This document shows, one piece after another, positions 51,199-60,409 of a stretch of DNA of 64,000 nucleotides. The position numbers were made by a program, and so were the translations under genes. Under the pieces are notes generated by a model that did no database searches, was not told the DNA's origin, and saw only the letters and a program-made list of their open reading frames with translations. Location of the stretch: assembly GCA_964570765.1 (NCBI GenBank), contig CAZMZF010000013.1:15061-79060 (forward strand). The letters are read 5' to 3'. The number at the start of each line of letters is the position of its first letter. Within the stretch, counting starts at the first letter, position 1. Origin of the DNA: CAZMZF01 sp964570765. Its GTDB lineage: Bacteria; Zixibacteria; MSB-5A5; RBG-16-43-9.

Positions 51199-51670
51199 AA
51201 TTCCGCCTTTTTAAGGTTAGAGGTTTACCTTAATATTCTAACTAAACAGTAATATAATAACTCAAAAAAGGAAAAAAACAAGTGAAATTATTTATAGAAT
51301 TAAGATTGTAGAGATTGAACAGTTAGCAGAGCAAACATAGATATCTACCTTCGCAAGCTCACCGCAATGATAGGTCGATCTCTTGAACCTCTCCCTTGCC
51401 CTTGTAAAGGAGAGGGAATTGACCTCACCCTTGCCTTCTCCTGTGAGGAGAGAGGATAAATAGCATCGTTAGGGACGATGCACTCCATAGTTATAAAAGG
51501 AAGATAGAAAAAGGAAAAGGGGAAACAAAATTACGGATTACGAATATCCGATGACAAATGGTAGACGAGATAAAAATTATCCTGGCGACCCTGAAAGGGT
51601 CGCACTACGAAAAACTCGGGGTGAGAAGACCTCGCTCCTACAAACAAACGAACAAACTTCAAACTGTATC
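51199..51670. other. Intergenic region, repeats, no gene
   Basis: The 470-bp gap between two dockerin genes contains GCGACCCTGAAAGGGTCGC (51586-51604, perfect arms GCGACCCT/AGGGTCGC) followed by ACTACG, and several short words like CACCCTTGCC/GGGAATTGACC. The rest is AT-rich without an open frame of note. Confidence 0.55.
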
Positions 51671-53215
51671 TCAGCAGATTGGTGGGGGACCGCCTTTGAA
51701 AAGATAGTTAATCAAATAAACTACATCGGAAACTGAGACTTTTCCATCGCAGTTGCAATCACCGGATGCAGGGGTATAAAAAGATGGCCCTTCTTTGAAA
51801 AGGTAGTTTATTAGATAGACGATATCCGCGATTGAGACTTTTCCATCCTGATTTACATCTCCACGATGAAAAATGATGTGGTTATATTTTATAGTTACAT
51901 AGTCATACTTTGTTTCGCTCTGGTAACTTTGCCCAGTTACAAAAACGTTACCTGAATCATCTACTGCTATGGCAGAGGGTTTATCATCTCCTCCTCCATT
52001 GTATCTTTTTGACCAAAGGAGGTTACCAGAAAGGTCATACTTGAGGGTGGCAAAATCAAAAGCTGTTCCAATGCCTGAGCTTTTTCCGGTGATATAGGCA
52101 TTGCCGGAATCATCTATTACTATAGCTGTAGCCTCGTCATTACCGTTTCCGGGTCCGTTATATCTTCTCACCCAGAGCTCATTTCCAGATGAGTCATATT
52201 TTATGGTAGCATAATCAAAATAGGTTGAACTGTCGTAACTTTTTCCGGTTACGTAGATATTGCCAAACCTATCCAGAACTAAATCAGTTGCCTGGTCTTC
52301 GGAGTTACCTGTTCCATTATATCTTCTCACCCAGGCTGTATCTCCATCAGGATAATATTTCAAGGTGACGTAGTCATTATCCGCAAAGTTGTCATAGCTT
52401 GTTCCAGTCACATAGATATTTCCTGAACCGTCTATAGCAATGGCACAGGCATCGTCGTCTGAATTCCCTGAACCGCTGTATCTTCTAAGCCAGGCTGTAT
52501 CACCATTCGGGTAATATTTTATGGTGGCATAATCAAAGCCATTTTCTTTACTGGAGTTTAATCCTGTAAGGCAGAGGTTACCGAAAGGGTCGATAGATAA
52601 ATCCTTGGGATGGTCATAGCCGTTTGCAGGTCCATTGTATCTTCTTAGCCAAGCAGTTTCACCATCAGGATAGTATTTAAAGGTGGCATAGTCATCAAAA
52701 GTAACAAGGTCCCAGCTATGTCCGGTAACGAAAATATTTCCTGAAGAATCTACTGTTATGGCGGTTGCAGCATCGTCATGGTCTTCTACGGGACCCGGGT
52801 ATCTTCTTACCCAGGTTGTCTCCCCATCGGATTGATATTTTATGGTGGTATAGTCAAAATTATAGAATGTGCCTGTTCCTACACTCCAGCCAGTCACATA
52901 AAGGTTTCCTGAGCCATCTAGAGCTAATGCAGTTGCTCCATCATCGTAATTTCCTGTGCCATTGTATCTTTTTAGCCAGGCAAGCTCTCCATCTGGATGA
53001 TATTTCAGGGTGGCATAATCATATCCTGTGTTGTAGCTAAAGCTCTGCCCGGTAACATATACATTTCCAGAATCGTCTAAAGTCATAGCTGAAGGATAAT
53101 CGTTAAGGTATGCCGGTCCGTTATATCTTCTTACCCAGGCAGTATCGACTTCCTGGCAAAAGAGAGCTGGAGATGTATTGAGAAGCAAAAAGAGAGTTAA
53201 AAGAAATTTTCTCAT
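51671..53215 (-). CDS. Secreted SBBP-repeat beta-propeller protein with dockerin-type C-terminus
   Basis: The 514-residue protein has a signal peptide (1-20, ending FCQ), then about eight SBBP-type repeats of ~50 residues (WVRRYNGPxxxxDxxxAMxLDxSGNVYVTGxSxxxxTxxDYATLKY), which build beta-propeller blades. The C-terminus has two dockerin-like repeats (GDVNQDGKVSIADIVYLINY and GDCNCDGKVSVSDVVYLINY). Nucleotide conservation between units is moderate. Function: extracellular binding or scaffold, inferred. Confidence 0.88.
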   Translation of the reverse strand: MRKFLLTLFLLLNTSPALFCQEVDTAWVRRYNGPAYLNDYPSAMTLDDSGNVYVTGQSFSYNTGYDYATLKYHPDGELAWLKRYNGTGNYDDGATALALDGSGNLYVTGWSVGTGTFYNFDYTTIKYQSDGETTWVRRYPGPVEDHDDAATAITVDSSGNIFVTGHSWDLVTFDDYATFKYYPDGETAWLRRYNGPANGYDHPKDLSIDPFGNLCLTGLNSSKENGFDYATIKYYPNGDTAWLRRYSGSGNSDDDACAIAIDGSGNIYVTGTSYDNFADNDYVTLKYYPDGDTAWVRRYNGTGNSEDQATDLVLDRFGNIYVTGKSYDSSTYFDYATIKYDSSGNELWVRRYNGPGNGNDEATAIVIDDSGNAYITGKSSGIGTAFDFATLKYDLSGNLLWSKRYNGGGDDKPSAIAVDDSGNVFVTGQSYQSETKYDYVTIKYNHIIFHRGDVNQDGKVSIADIVYLINYLFKEGPSFYTPASGDCNCDGKVSVSDVVYLINYLFKGGPPPIC

Positions 53216-53678
53216 AAGGTAATCCAGGTTTAGCCTGTCAGGTCAGTCCGCCTTAGCGGATGACTAGCACTGGAATAGCTGTACTCTTACATTTAATATA
53301 CGTCTATTTCTTGTTTCGACAAGAAAGATAGTTAAATAAAGGGTTCAAGAGTTCAAGGGATGAAGGGAGTAAATAGAGGATGAAGTAAGGGAAAAATGTG
53401 AGCGTTATTCGGGTAGCGTGAGTGTGGGTAAAAATAAAAGGAAGATGGAAGATAGAAAATAATGAAGGATGGAAAGTATCGAATGATGGATGGTAGCAAC
53501 ATGGGAACAGACAAGATGTCTGTTTCACCGATCTTCACAACAAATATGTAGGTTACTGCCTGGAAAAAACAGAATTGCTATTGGTTTTAAGGTGAAAAGG
53601 AAAAGGTTCAAGAGTTAAAAGGCTAAAGGCAAATAGCGAAAAGCCAATAGCGAACAGCTAACAGGAAATAGCAAAATT
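53216..53678. other. Intergenic region with a REP-like hairpin and degenerate word repeats
   Basis: This gap holds GGAACAGACAAGATGTCTGTTT (53504-53525; a RAYT-type REP) and a tract of degenerate short words (53600-53670: AAAGGCTAAAGGC, AAATAGCGAAAAGCC, AATAGCGAACAGC, TAACAGGAAATAGC). No gene is supported; minus-strand frames here are rich in repeats. The dense short-word tract sits just before the first gene of the phage-like cassette. Confidence 0.6.
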
Positions 53679-54515
53679 ATGAGTTTTACTAACATCTCTT
53701 TAGTTAAAAAGCATATCTCAGAGCATCACTTAGGGGTATTTGAGATGGAGAACCATCCCTGTCATTTTACAGGGAGTTCTCCAGTTAAGCTTCCGGATTC
53801 TAATATCCAGGTTGGCTCAGAAAAGGTTAAAGGTAAGGAGATTTTATCTCCAGTAAAGGAGGAAGTAAGTTTTTTATCCGGGGATACGATTCAACTTTTA
53901 CATTCGGAGTTAATTCTGGATACTGTAGTAGTTACCTCAGATTCATCCTTGGGGAAGATCTTTGTAGAGAATATCGATTATTCCATAGATTACAACAATG
54001 GAAAATTGGCCCGAATTTCAAACGGTTCAATTTTAGCTCTTTCTTCTGTGGTAATCTTTTACCTTTATTACCGGATTTATCAAAAAGATATAGATTACAA
54101 ACTCGATTACCAGAAAGGTGAGCTTACTCGAATTGCCAGTGGTGCAATCGAGGATGGTCAGTGGGTGCTTTTAGATTACAAGGTTGAATATGGGTTTTTG
54201 AATGATGAGACTATTGCTCAGGCGATTGCGGAGGCAAATGAGAGGATTTTGAAATTCATCGACCCTTCATATTACGAGTCTGAAGATCAAGGGCTGGTCA
54301 CTGCTGAGACCTATCTTTCAGTTTCAATCCTCTGTGACATAAAGGCAGTTGAGGTTCTAAATCTCAATATCTACGGAGCTAATGCTCAGCTTTTGTCAAA
54401 ATCCTGGAATATGATGGCTGAGGTTTATTCTAAAAAGGCTTACCTTGTTTTGAGTGATTTCGCCAGAATTTCCACTTCACTTCTGGCTCCAAGGGCAGTG
54501 AAAAGTGAGAAGTAA
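53679..54515 (+). CDS. Phage-tail-like protein of unknown function
   Basis: The 278-residue protein is not assigned to a named family. The centre contains two repeated beta strands of the kind seen in phage tail/baseplate proteins: DYSIDYNNGKLARISNGSI and DYKLDYQKGELTRIASGAI, both DYxxDYxxGxLxRIxxGxI. The C-terminal third is helical (ETIAQAIAEANERILKF, MMAEVYSKKAYLVLSDF). The start lacks a good ribosome site. It begins a plus-strand set with tail-fibre-like, endolysin and holin genes. Confidence 0.7.
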   Translation: MSFTNISLVKKHISEHHLGVFEMENHPCHFTGSSPVKLPDSNIQVGSEKVKGKEILSPVKEEVSFLSGDTIQLLHSELILDTVVVTSDSSLGKIFVENIDYSIDYNNGKLARISNGSILALSSVVIFYLYYRIYQKDIDYKLDYQKGELTRIASGAIEDGQWVLLDYKVEYGFLNDETIAQAIAEANERILKFIDPSYYESEDQGLVTAETYLSVSILCDIKAVEVLNLNIYGANAQLLSKSWNMMAEVYSKKAYLVLSDFARISTSLLAPRAVKSEK

Positions 54516-54574
54516 GATAAAAGACTAAAGGCTATAGTCTAAAGTCTAAAAGCAAATAGTAATAAAGAATCGAT

Positions 54575-54943
54575 ATGAACATTACTTTAGATTATCTTCG
54601 TGGGAGAAGAGTCTGGTTGGTTAGGAATTTTTGTGTCTGGGGTGAATACTCCGCAGTTGATTTCTTTTTTGTGCATACTGAGATAATAGAGTCTTCTAAG
54701 AGGATCATTTTCGATAGAATTGGTCTGGGAGGTAAGGCTCAGGAGTCAAACTTTAATACCCTTTATGATTATAAAGGGAATCAGCTTCCCCAGGAAATAG
54801 AGTCCCCTAAGGTTTTAGTATTACCTAAAAATGATATTTTCTGTATGGTGATAGAAGAATCGAAAACGGGTTTTAAAATTGTTAAAGGGAATAACTCCTC
54901 TGAAAATGGTCTGGTTGACCTGTTGATATTTGAGCTGGGATAA
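54575..54943 (+). CDS. Small hypothetical protein of the phage-like cassette
   Basis: The 122-residue protein has a mixed beta-rich sequence with no membrane segment (NITLDYLRGRRVWLVRNFCVWGEYSAVDFFFVH in parts). No family is recognised. It lies 60 bp after the previous gene on the same strand and before a frameshifted small gene. A ribosome site is weak. Likely a structural component, by context only. Confidence 0.6.
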   Translation: MNITLDYLRGRRVWLVRNFCVWGEYSAVDFFFVHTEIIESSKRIIFDRIGLGGKAQESNFNTLYDYKGNQLPQEIESPKVLVLPKNDIFCMVIEESKTGFKIVKGNNSSENGLVDLLIFELG

Positions 54944-54966
54944 TAAAAAAAGGTTCAAAGGCTTAA

Positions 54967-55312
54967 TCCCGCCTTTGGCGGGACAAAAGTTTAAAGTAAA
55001 AAGATAAAGAAAGATGGAAGAAGGAAAATGGAAAATAAAATAAATAAAAAGCAAAAAAAGAATATTCAGATTTTTTCTGGATTGGAAAATCATAGTGAAG
55101 AAAAATTTTTGGAGGAGCTTCTCCTGTCTTTTAAAAAAATTGAAGTCCGGGAAATATCAGGTGAAGGTGGCAGATGCTATCCGGGCTATAGAGCTAAAGC
55201 AGAAGATGAGATCAAAAGAGCCAAAGAAAAGTAAAGAAAAAATATTCTGGGAATTGATTGATCAAATAAGGAAAGAGGAGTTACCCAAAGAGTAATCCCG
55301 CCTTTGGCGGGA
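54967..55312. repeat. TCCCGCCTTTGGCGGGA hairpin copies
   Basis: Identical 17-base palindromes occur at 54967-54983 and 55296-55312, either side of the small frameshifted gene. A third identical copy is at 49191-49207. Each is followed by CAAAAG, CAAGGG or TTTCGC, so only the palindrome itself is shared. Confidence 0.85.
55028..55295 (+). pseudogene. Small phage-like gene with a +1 frameshift at an A7 run
   Basis: Frame one starts with ATG at 55028 (AAGAAGGAAA before it) and reads to KFLEELLLSFKK at 55138. Frame two from there reads LKSGKYQVKVADAIRAIELKQK to EKIFWELIDQIRKEELPKE, ending at 55295. Together they form one sensible ~88-residue helical protein. Removing one A from the seven at 55133-55139 joins the frames. 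It could be a disabled gene, a sequencing or assembly error, or slippage-dependent expression. Confidence 0.6.
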
Positions 55313-55359
55313 CAAGGGTTCAAAGGATTAAGGGAAAGAATGGAAGAAGGAAAAAGAAA

Positions 55360-57522
55360 ATGTTAAAGAGAGTAGCCAGCCTCAAGGTCAAATTCAACAG
55401 TAGAGTAGGCAGTAGAGAGGGGAAAAAATTAGATAGTAGACAGCCTCAAGGTCAAATTCGACCTCAAGGTCAAATTCGACATACAGCTTACAGTAGACAG
55501 GTAAAAATCTTTTTCTTTATATGCTGTCTACTGTCTACTACCCACTGTCTACTTCCTTCTGCTTTTCCGGAGATAAATAATACCATTGCCTATTCGGTTT
55601 CGCATACTCAATCGACTACCGCTAACTGTCTTGGTCCAGTGAGTGGGGCAAATACAATAACTATTGCTCAAACAATTCTATGCACTGCGGATGAGACCTG
55701 GTATGGGATTGTAGTTTATCTTGACAGGAATGGCTTTTCTTCCTCTACCGATTCGGTTAAGTTGAGATTTAGAAGTAATGAGATTGATGTTTGCACAACT
55801 CCTGATACGAGTTTAACTCCCAAAAGAGATGTCTATGTCAAGGTAACAGATATTCCAGATGGCGATGCTACAAATAACACAATGCCACCGGATAGCGTTG
55901 CCAGGGGGTATGCGGTCTGGTTTATCTTCAATAGTCCATTAGATGTTCAGGTAGATAATTGCTACACCATCTTTTTAAATGGCCCCTATACAGACGCCAG
56001 TAATCGGATAAACTGGTTTTACGGGACTAACGGTTATGCAGGTGGCTCTTGCTGGTATAAGACCACTGGTGCCTGGACGAATTATAACTCTGACTTGGAC
56101 TTCAAGGTAATTAAAGATAAATATGCTCTGATTGCAGTAAGAAGATTACCCTTTAATATTAAAGGTGTATTGACTATCAATTCAGATATAGATAATTCGT
56201 CAGTTGATTACCTGGATTCATTACATCGCTGGCTCAATACCAGCCAGGATGTAGGTGGCTCCTGGGGACAGGGCTTGAATGGTCAGATAGCAGGAAACGA
56301 ACTCTGGTTTGGAAGAGGCTCTGCAGCTGATTCCCTGGGAGTTTATAGTAAAGATATGCCTTTTTACTTTCACGGATTAGATACTACCTCAAATTTCTAC
56401 GAAGATACAGTGAATAATTATATTTCCCGCCGGTGGGCAGATGGTAACCATTCCTATGCTGACTGTGGCTGGGATGGTGCTGATCCTACCTGTATGGATT
56501 CTACTCACGTTAAGAAGTTTTTGAACTATATGCTTAACCGCCCATCTACTTTTGGTAAACTATATAAAGGCGGTCTTTTTATCAATCACGGCTCACAGTT
56601 AATAAGATTCGGGGTTGCAGGTTCAACCGATAGGCTGGGCGATTCTTCTGGCACGGTTTATTATCACGCTAATAAGACTTGTGCTTCAGGCAGGTTCAAA
56701 TTTATATGGAACGATAATCTTTTCGATCCTGGCACTTCTTTATATTCAAAACTTAGTTATGATGAAAACTGGCAAGGACAATTAGATTCGCTTAATATCA
56801 CTGACATACCTTTGTATGACCACACTTTCAGGGATGGGACTAAATATTATGAATACTACCGGGTAGGCAGATCTGCGGCAGCTGTGCCTGACTCTTTATA
56901 TAAATTTTTCAATCGAACCACAGCTAAAGCGTGCTCTGACTCTACCTGGATTTCAGTTGTGCATTGCCATTTAGGATATACTAATGGATTAGACCAGGAT
57001 GATAGGGATACTATAAAAGCGGTTTATGATTCAGCCTCAGTTTGGAAATTATGGATACCATCCACCAAGGCACTTTTCAATCAGCAGGCGGCTTCTGCTT
57101 TTGCTCAGATTACAGTTGATAGACCTTCTGGCTCTAAAAGAAGGATAAATATAAGAAGTCTCTATGATTGGAACTGGGGTTCGCACGTGCCGGACAGGGA
57201 GGAGGTTTATTATCTAACTTTTATAGCTTATGCACCAGAAAGCCTGATAGTTACTATAAATGCCTCAGATACCTTAGCTGATAGCAATATGGTAAATCAG
57301 CAGGATGTGGCTACGGGTTATATACCAATAGGCTCAGGTGAAAGACTAAAGGCTATGTCCTGGGTAGGGATGTATAATCGAACTGCAGGGAGAAAAATTA
57401 TCATCCCGTCAGCAGAAGCAGCACCACCTTCAGGAAAAAGAAATCGAACTGCAGTGATCGAACAGTTGTTAGGTATGGGCGATAAAGATTCTACGCCCCG
57501 TAGGGAGGAGAAGAAAAGATGA
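55360..57522 (+). CDS. Large secreted protein of the phage-like cassette, unknown
   Basis: The 720-residue protein starts with a repeat-derived basic N-terminus (SLKVKFNSR, SRQPQGQIRPQGQIRH), then a hydrophobic segment (KIFFFICCLLSTTHCLLPSAF) acting as a signal or anchor. Residues ~70-215 form a jelly-roll-like domain (DETWYGIVVYLDRNGF, DGDATNNTMPPDSVARGYAVWFIF in parts). The large remaining part has no clear family; it has conserved-looking histidines and aspartates (ADCGWDGADP, HFHGLD-like FYFHGLDTTS). It overlaps the next gene by 4 bp. Confidence 0.65.
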   Translation: MLKRVASLKVKFNSRVGSREGKKLDSRQPQGQIRPQGQIRHTAYSRQVKIFFFICCLLSTTHCLLPSAFPEINNTIAYSVSHTQSTTANCLGPVSGANTITIAQTILCTADETWYGIVVYLDRNGFSSSTDSVKLRFRSNEIDVCTTPDTSLTPKRDVYVKVTDIPDGDATNNTMPPDSVARGYAVWFIFNSPLDVQVDNCYTIFLNGPYTDASNRINWFYGTNGYAGGSCWYKTTGAWTNYNSDLDFKVIKDKYALIAVRRLPFNIKGVLTINSDIDNSSVDYLDSLHRWLNTSQDVGGSWGQGLNGQIAGNELWFGRGSAADSLGVYSKDMPFYFHGLDTTSNFYEDTVNNYISRRWADGNHSYADCGWDGADPTCMDSTHVKKFLNYMLNRPSTFGKLYKGGLFINHGSQLIRFGVAGSTDRLGDSSGTVYYHANKTCASGRFKFIWNDNLFDPGTSLYSKLSYDENWQGQLDSLNITDIPLYDHTFRDGTKYYEYYRVGRSAAAVPDSLYKFFNRTTAKACSDSTWISVVHCHLGYTNGLDQDDRDTIKAVYDSASVWKLWIPSTKALFNQQAASAFAQITVDRPSGSKRRINIRSLYDWNWGSHVPDREEVYYLTFIAYAPESLIVTINASDTLADSNMVNQQDVATGYIPIGSGERLKAMSWVGMYNRTAGRKIIIPSAEAAPPSGKRNRTAVIEQLLGMGDKDSTPRREEKKR
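55379..55555. repeat. Repeat-derived signal-peptide coding segment of gene at 55360
   Basis: CCTCAAGGTCAAATTC occurs three times (55380, 55444, 55462). CAGTAGACAG (55491-55500) is opposed to CTGTCTACTGTCTACT (55524-55539), flanking the hydrophobic core codons. The same words introduce the following gene at 57530-57646. Confidence 0.75.
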
Positions 57523-59780
57523 AAAAGAAAGCAAATAGTAGACAGCCTCAAGGTCAAAGTCGACATACAGTAGACAGTAGGCAGGGTAAAATTCTTTTAT
57601 TGCTTTGTTTTTCCCTGTATGCTATATGCTGTTTACTGTCTACTGCCTTTGGCTATTATGGTCAATTCTACGACGGTACAGGTGCCAGGGATACTGTCTG
57701 GTTGAGTGTTTCTACTTTTGATACTTTAGGTTTTGAAATTAATGCTGATTCGGTCTGGTTTCACAGGTTTTATCGCACGACTTTAATTGATTCGACCATC
57801 CTCACTGGTGCAGGAACACGCACAGGTTATTATCTTACCGGTAAAAGAGCATTCGATGGAACGAATTATGGTGAATATAATGTCAAACTCAGATGGAAAG
57901 TGCAGGGCAAATACCTTACCAAACCGGAAAGTTATACTGTATTCCCCAGTGATACTGCTAACATAAAAACGATGCTGACCAATAATTCTTTTGCCCAGAC
58001 TGGCACGGATAAGGTCTGGAGATTGAGAGGACTGGCTATCAGGGGAACTTCTGGAGATGATACCGCCTTTATTGCTAAGGGATATGGCTATGGTTTTGGT
58101 TTGTTTATTAATGGTGGCTTTACCGGGGCAGATGCTATTTATGCTTTAGGTGGTGGAACTGGTGCGGGTTTTCATTCAGTTGGTGGCTCAGGTGATGGAG
58201 CTGAAGGTATCTTTGCTGAAGGAACGGGAACTGGTCCGGGTATATATGCTTTGGGTGGAAGCTCAGGCAGTGCCTTCCAGGGAATTGCTCAGGGCTCAGG
58301 ACACGGTTTAAGACTTGAAGGTGGCTCAACCTCTGGAAGTGGGATATCTGCAAGGGGTGGTGGTTCTGGTTCCGGCATAATAGCGGTAAAAGGTGGAACC
58401 GGTTATGATATTTATGGTAACATACAGGGGAATCTTTCAGGTTCAGTTAATTCAGTAGCTTCTGCAGTTACTGTTGGGAGTGCCAATGCCAACGCTTTCG
58501 AGCAGGGTGATTTTACCCTGGGATACTGGCATAATGTGGCTATCTATTCAGATTCGGGTAACGTGGGCGGTGCGGCAACTGACTGGACTACTGTGGAACG
58601 GTCTCAGATGAGACGTGTTTTAGGTGTTACCGGAGATACAACCACTCAAGCATCTTATGGGTTTTTAGATAAAAAAATATCAGCCATAGACGATAACCCC
58701 TGGGATAATGCTGTTCGGGATTTAACGAATAAGGCTGGATTTAGTCTTGCTGGAACACAGACTTTTAATAACACAGGCACCTGGACTGGCGACTTAACCG
58801 GCTCCGTGGGTTCTGTAACTGGAGCTGTTGGCTCAGTAACCTCACCAGTAACCGTAGGGACCAACAATGATAAAACCGGCTATAGATTATCTTCTCAGGG
58901 GGTTGTAGATATCTGGACGGATGACACTACTGGTGAAAATTCAGGCTGGGCTCAATTCTTCAAAGGCAGATTAGATGCCAACGTTTCCAGCAGATCAACT
59001 TTGCAGGCTTCAGATAACATCGGAATTAATTGGGCAGACATAACGAACCCTTCTACTGTTCAGAGTCTAATTGGGACAAGAATAAAATATGTAGATTCTT
59101 TGGGTGAAGAGATTGCTGGTGGATCTGCTACCAATCCGGACACCATAGCCAATCACGTGTGGATATGGGGAACGAGGACTTTGACTTCGGGGGCGGGCAC
59201 CGGAGCTAATCAGGTTATCATCATTACAAAACAAAATTCAGACTCAACTCCAATTGCTTCGGCACAAGTTCAGGTTTTAAATCAAGGACAGACTGCAACC
59301 ATTGGACTTTTGACCACCAATCCATCTGGACAGGCAGCTTTTGCTTTAGATAATGCTATTTACAAAGTGCGGATGTTTAAACCTGGCTGGCAATTTAATG
59401 TGCCAGAAAGTTTGGTTGTTTCAGGATATAGTACTGCAACTTTCTATGCATCACTCTTCGATCCAGGTTTACCACCTTCAGCTGCGCTCTGCCGGGTCTA
59501 TGGCTGGATTAAGGACCTTAAGGGCTTGCCAGTGGTGGGAGCGGTTATCGATGCTAAGATCGTATCAACTCCCTTAAGATATCAATCGGTTTTAATCAGC
59601 CCATATTATAAGACAACAAACACAGACAGTGATGGATACTGGTATTTAGACCTGTATCCTAATTCTAAATTGAGCCCCTCCAGTACCCAGTATGATTTTA
59701 CTATCTATATCCCTTACGGTACAATCCTTAAGTTAAAGACTACTATTCCGGAGCAGAGTAGCTGGGAATTACAGTGGTGA
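57519..59780 (+). CDS. Tail-fibre-like protein with glycine-rich repeats
   Basis: The 753-residue protein has a repeat-derived basic N-terminus and a hydrophobic segment (KILLLLCFSLYAICCLLSTAF). Residues ~180-290 are a glycine-rich region with units such as GIYALGGGTGAGFHSVGGSGDG and EGTGTGPGIYALGGSSGSAF. Further on are GNLSGSVNSVASAVTV and TGSVGSVTGAVGSVTSPVTVG with NNDKTGYRLSSQGV, wording that is typical of phage tail-fibre proteins. A C-terminal region (~650-753) with PVVGAVIDAKIVS resembles a carboxypeptidase-regulatory-like beta domain. The ATG overlaps the previous stop (ATGA). Confidence 0.7.
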   Translation: MKKKANSRQPQGQSRHTVDSRQGKILLLLCFSLYAICCLLSTAFGYYGQFYDGTGARDTVWLSVSTFDTLGFEINADSVWFHRFYRTTLIDSTILTGAGTRTGYYLTGKRAFDGTNYGEYNVKLRWKVQGKYLTKPESYTVFPSDTANIKTMLTNNSFAQTGTDKVWRLRGLAIRGTSGDDTAFIAKGYGYGFGLFINGGFTGADAIYALGGGTGAGFHSVGGSGDGAEGIFAEGTGTGPGIYALGGSSGSAFQGIAQGSGHGLRLEGGSTSGSGISARGGGSGSGIIAVKGGTGYDIYGNIQGNLSGSVNSVASAVTVGSANANAFEQGDFTLGYWHNVAIYSDSGNVGGAATDWTTVERSQMRRVLGVTGDTTTQASYGFLDKKISAIDDNPWDNAVRDLTNKAGFSLAGTQTFNNTGTWTGDLTGSVGSVTGAVGSVTSPVTVGTNNDKTGYRLSSQGVVDIWTDDTTGENSGWAQFFKGRLDANVSSRSTLQASDNIGINWADITNPSTVQSLIGTRIKYVDSLGEEIAGGSATNPDTIANHVWIWGTRTLTSGAGTGANQVIIITKQNSDSTPIASAQVQVLNQGQTATIGLLTTNPSGQAAFALDNAIYKVRMFKPGWQFNVPESLVVSGYSTATFYASLFDPGLPPSAALCRVYGWIKDLKGLPVVGAVIDAKIVSTPLRYQSVLISPYYKTTNTDSDGYWYLDLYPNSKLSPSSTQYDFTIYIPYGTILKLKTTIPEQSSWELQW
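57530..57646. repeat. Repeat-derived signal-peptide coding segment of gene at 57519
   Basis: TAGTAGACAGCCTCAAGGTC (57535) and CAGTAGACAGTAGGCAGG (57568) are opposed to CTGTTTACTGTCTACTGCC (57628-57646), around the codons for the hydrophobic core. This copies the arrangement at 55379-55555. Confidence 0.75.
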
Positions 59781-59923
59781 GTGGTCAGTGATCAGTAATG
59801 AGTGTTTAACTGACCACTGGCCACAGTACACTTATAAGTATTTAGCCAATTGCCAATCGTAAAAAGATGAGAATCTTTTTCTGGAGGGTTCAAGGGTATA
59901 GAAATATCTGGAGGTTTAAGATT

Positions 59924-60409
59924 ATGGGCTGGACAGTTTACAAAAACTTGAGAGTGGATCCGATGAATCACCACCCTAACAGGGTAAAGGTCACTCCTAA
60001 GGAAGTGGATGCATATCTGATTTCAACTCCTCTCTGGGGTATAGGAAAGGATTTGGTGCGGTTAGCAGATAAGAACAAGGTTAATCCAATCTATATATTA
60101 GCTCATATAATTCATGAGACTGGTTGGGGAAAATCAAAGATCTTTTTGGAAAAGAACAACCTTTTCGGGTTTGGAGCTTGTGATAACAACCCTTTAACCC
60201 TGGCGGTTAGCTTTAGTTCAGTCAGAGAATGTATGGAAAAAGTAATCAGATATCTCGCCAAGGAATATTTAGATGAAAAAGGAAAATTCTACGCCGGACC
60301 AAATCTAATAGGGCTGAACCGTCATTACGCCACAGATAAGTCCTGGTGCATTAAGATTATGGCTCTGATGAATAAGATTGAGGATTTTCTTTTAGAGAGG
60401 AGGAAATAA
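59924..60409 (+). CDS. Glucosaminidase-type peptidoglycan hydrolase (GH73-like, endolysin)
   Basis: The 161-residue protein has the GH73 glucosaminidase core: VTPKEVDAYLIS, AHIIHETGWGKSKIF with a glutamate as likely catalytic acid, ENNLFGFGAC, SFSSVRECMEKVIRYLAKEYL and the end-helix YATDKSWCIKIMALMNKI. It lacks a signal peptide, as phage endolysins often do. The ATG at 59924 has GGAGG at 9 bp; an upstream ATG at 59867 is less supported. It lies after the tail-fibre-like gene and before a holin-like gene, so a lysis role fits. Confidence 0.85.
   Translation: MGWTVYKNLRVDPMNHHPNRVKVTPKEVDAYLISTPLWGIGKDLVRLADKNKVNPIYILAHIIHETGWGKSKIFLEKNNLFGFGACDNNPLTLAVSFSSVRECMEKVIRYLAKEYLDEKGKFYAGPNLIGLNRHYATDKSWCIKIMALMNKIEDFLLERRK

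Noticed and set aside
53304..53538. Two minus-strand frames of 60-74 codons
   Set aside because: They read through low-complexity and REP-like DNA and have no family features or ribosome sites.
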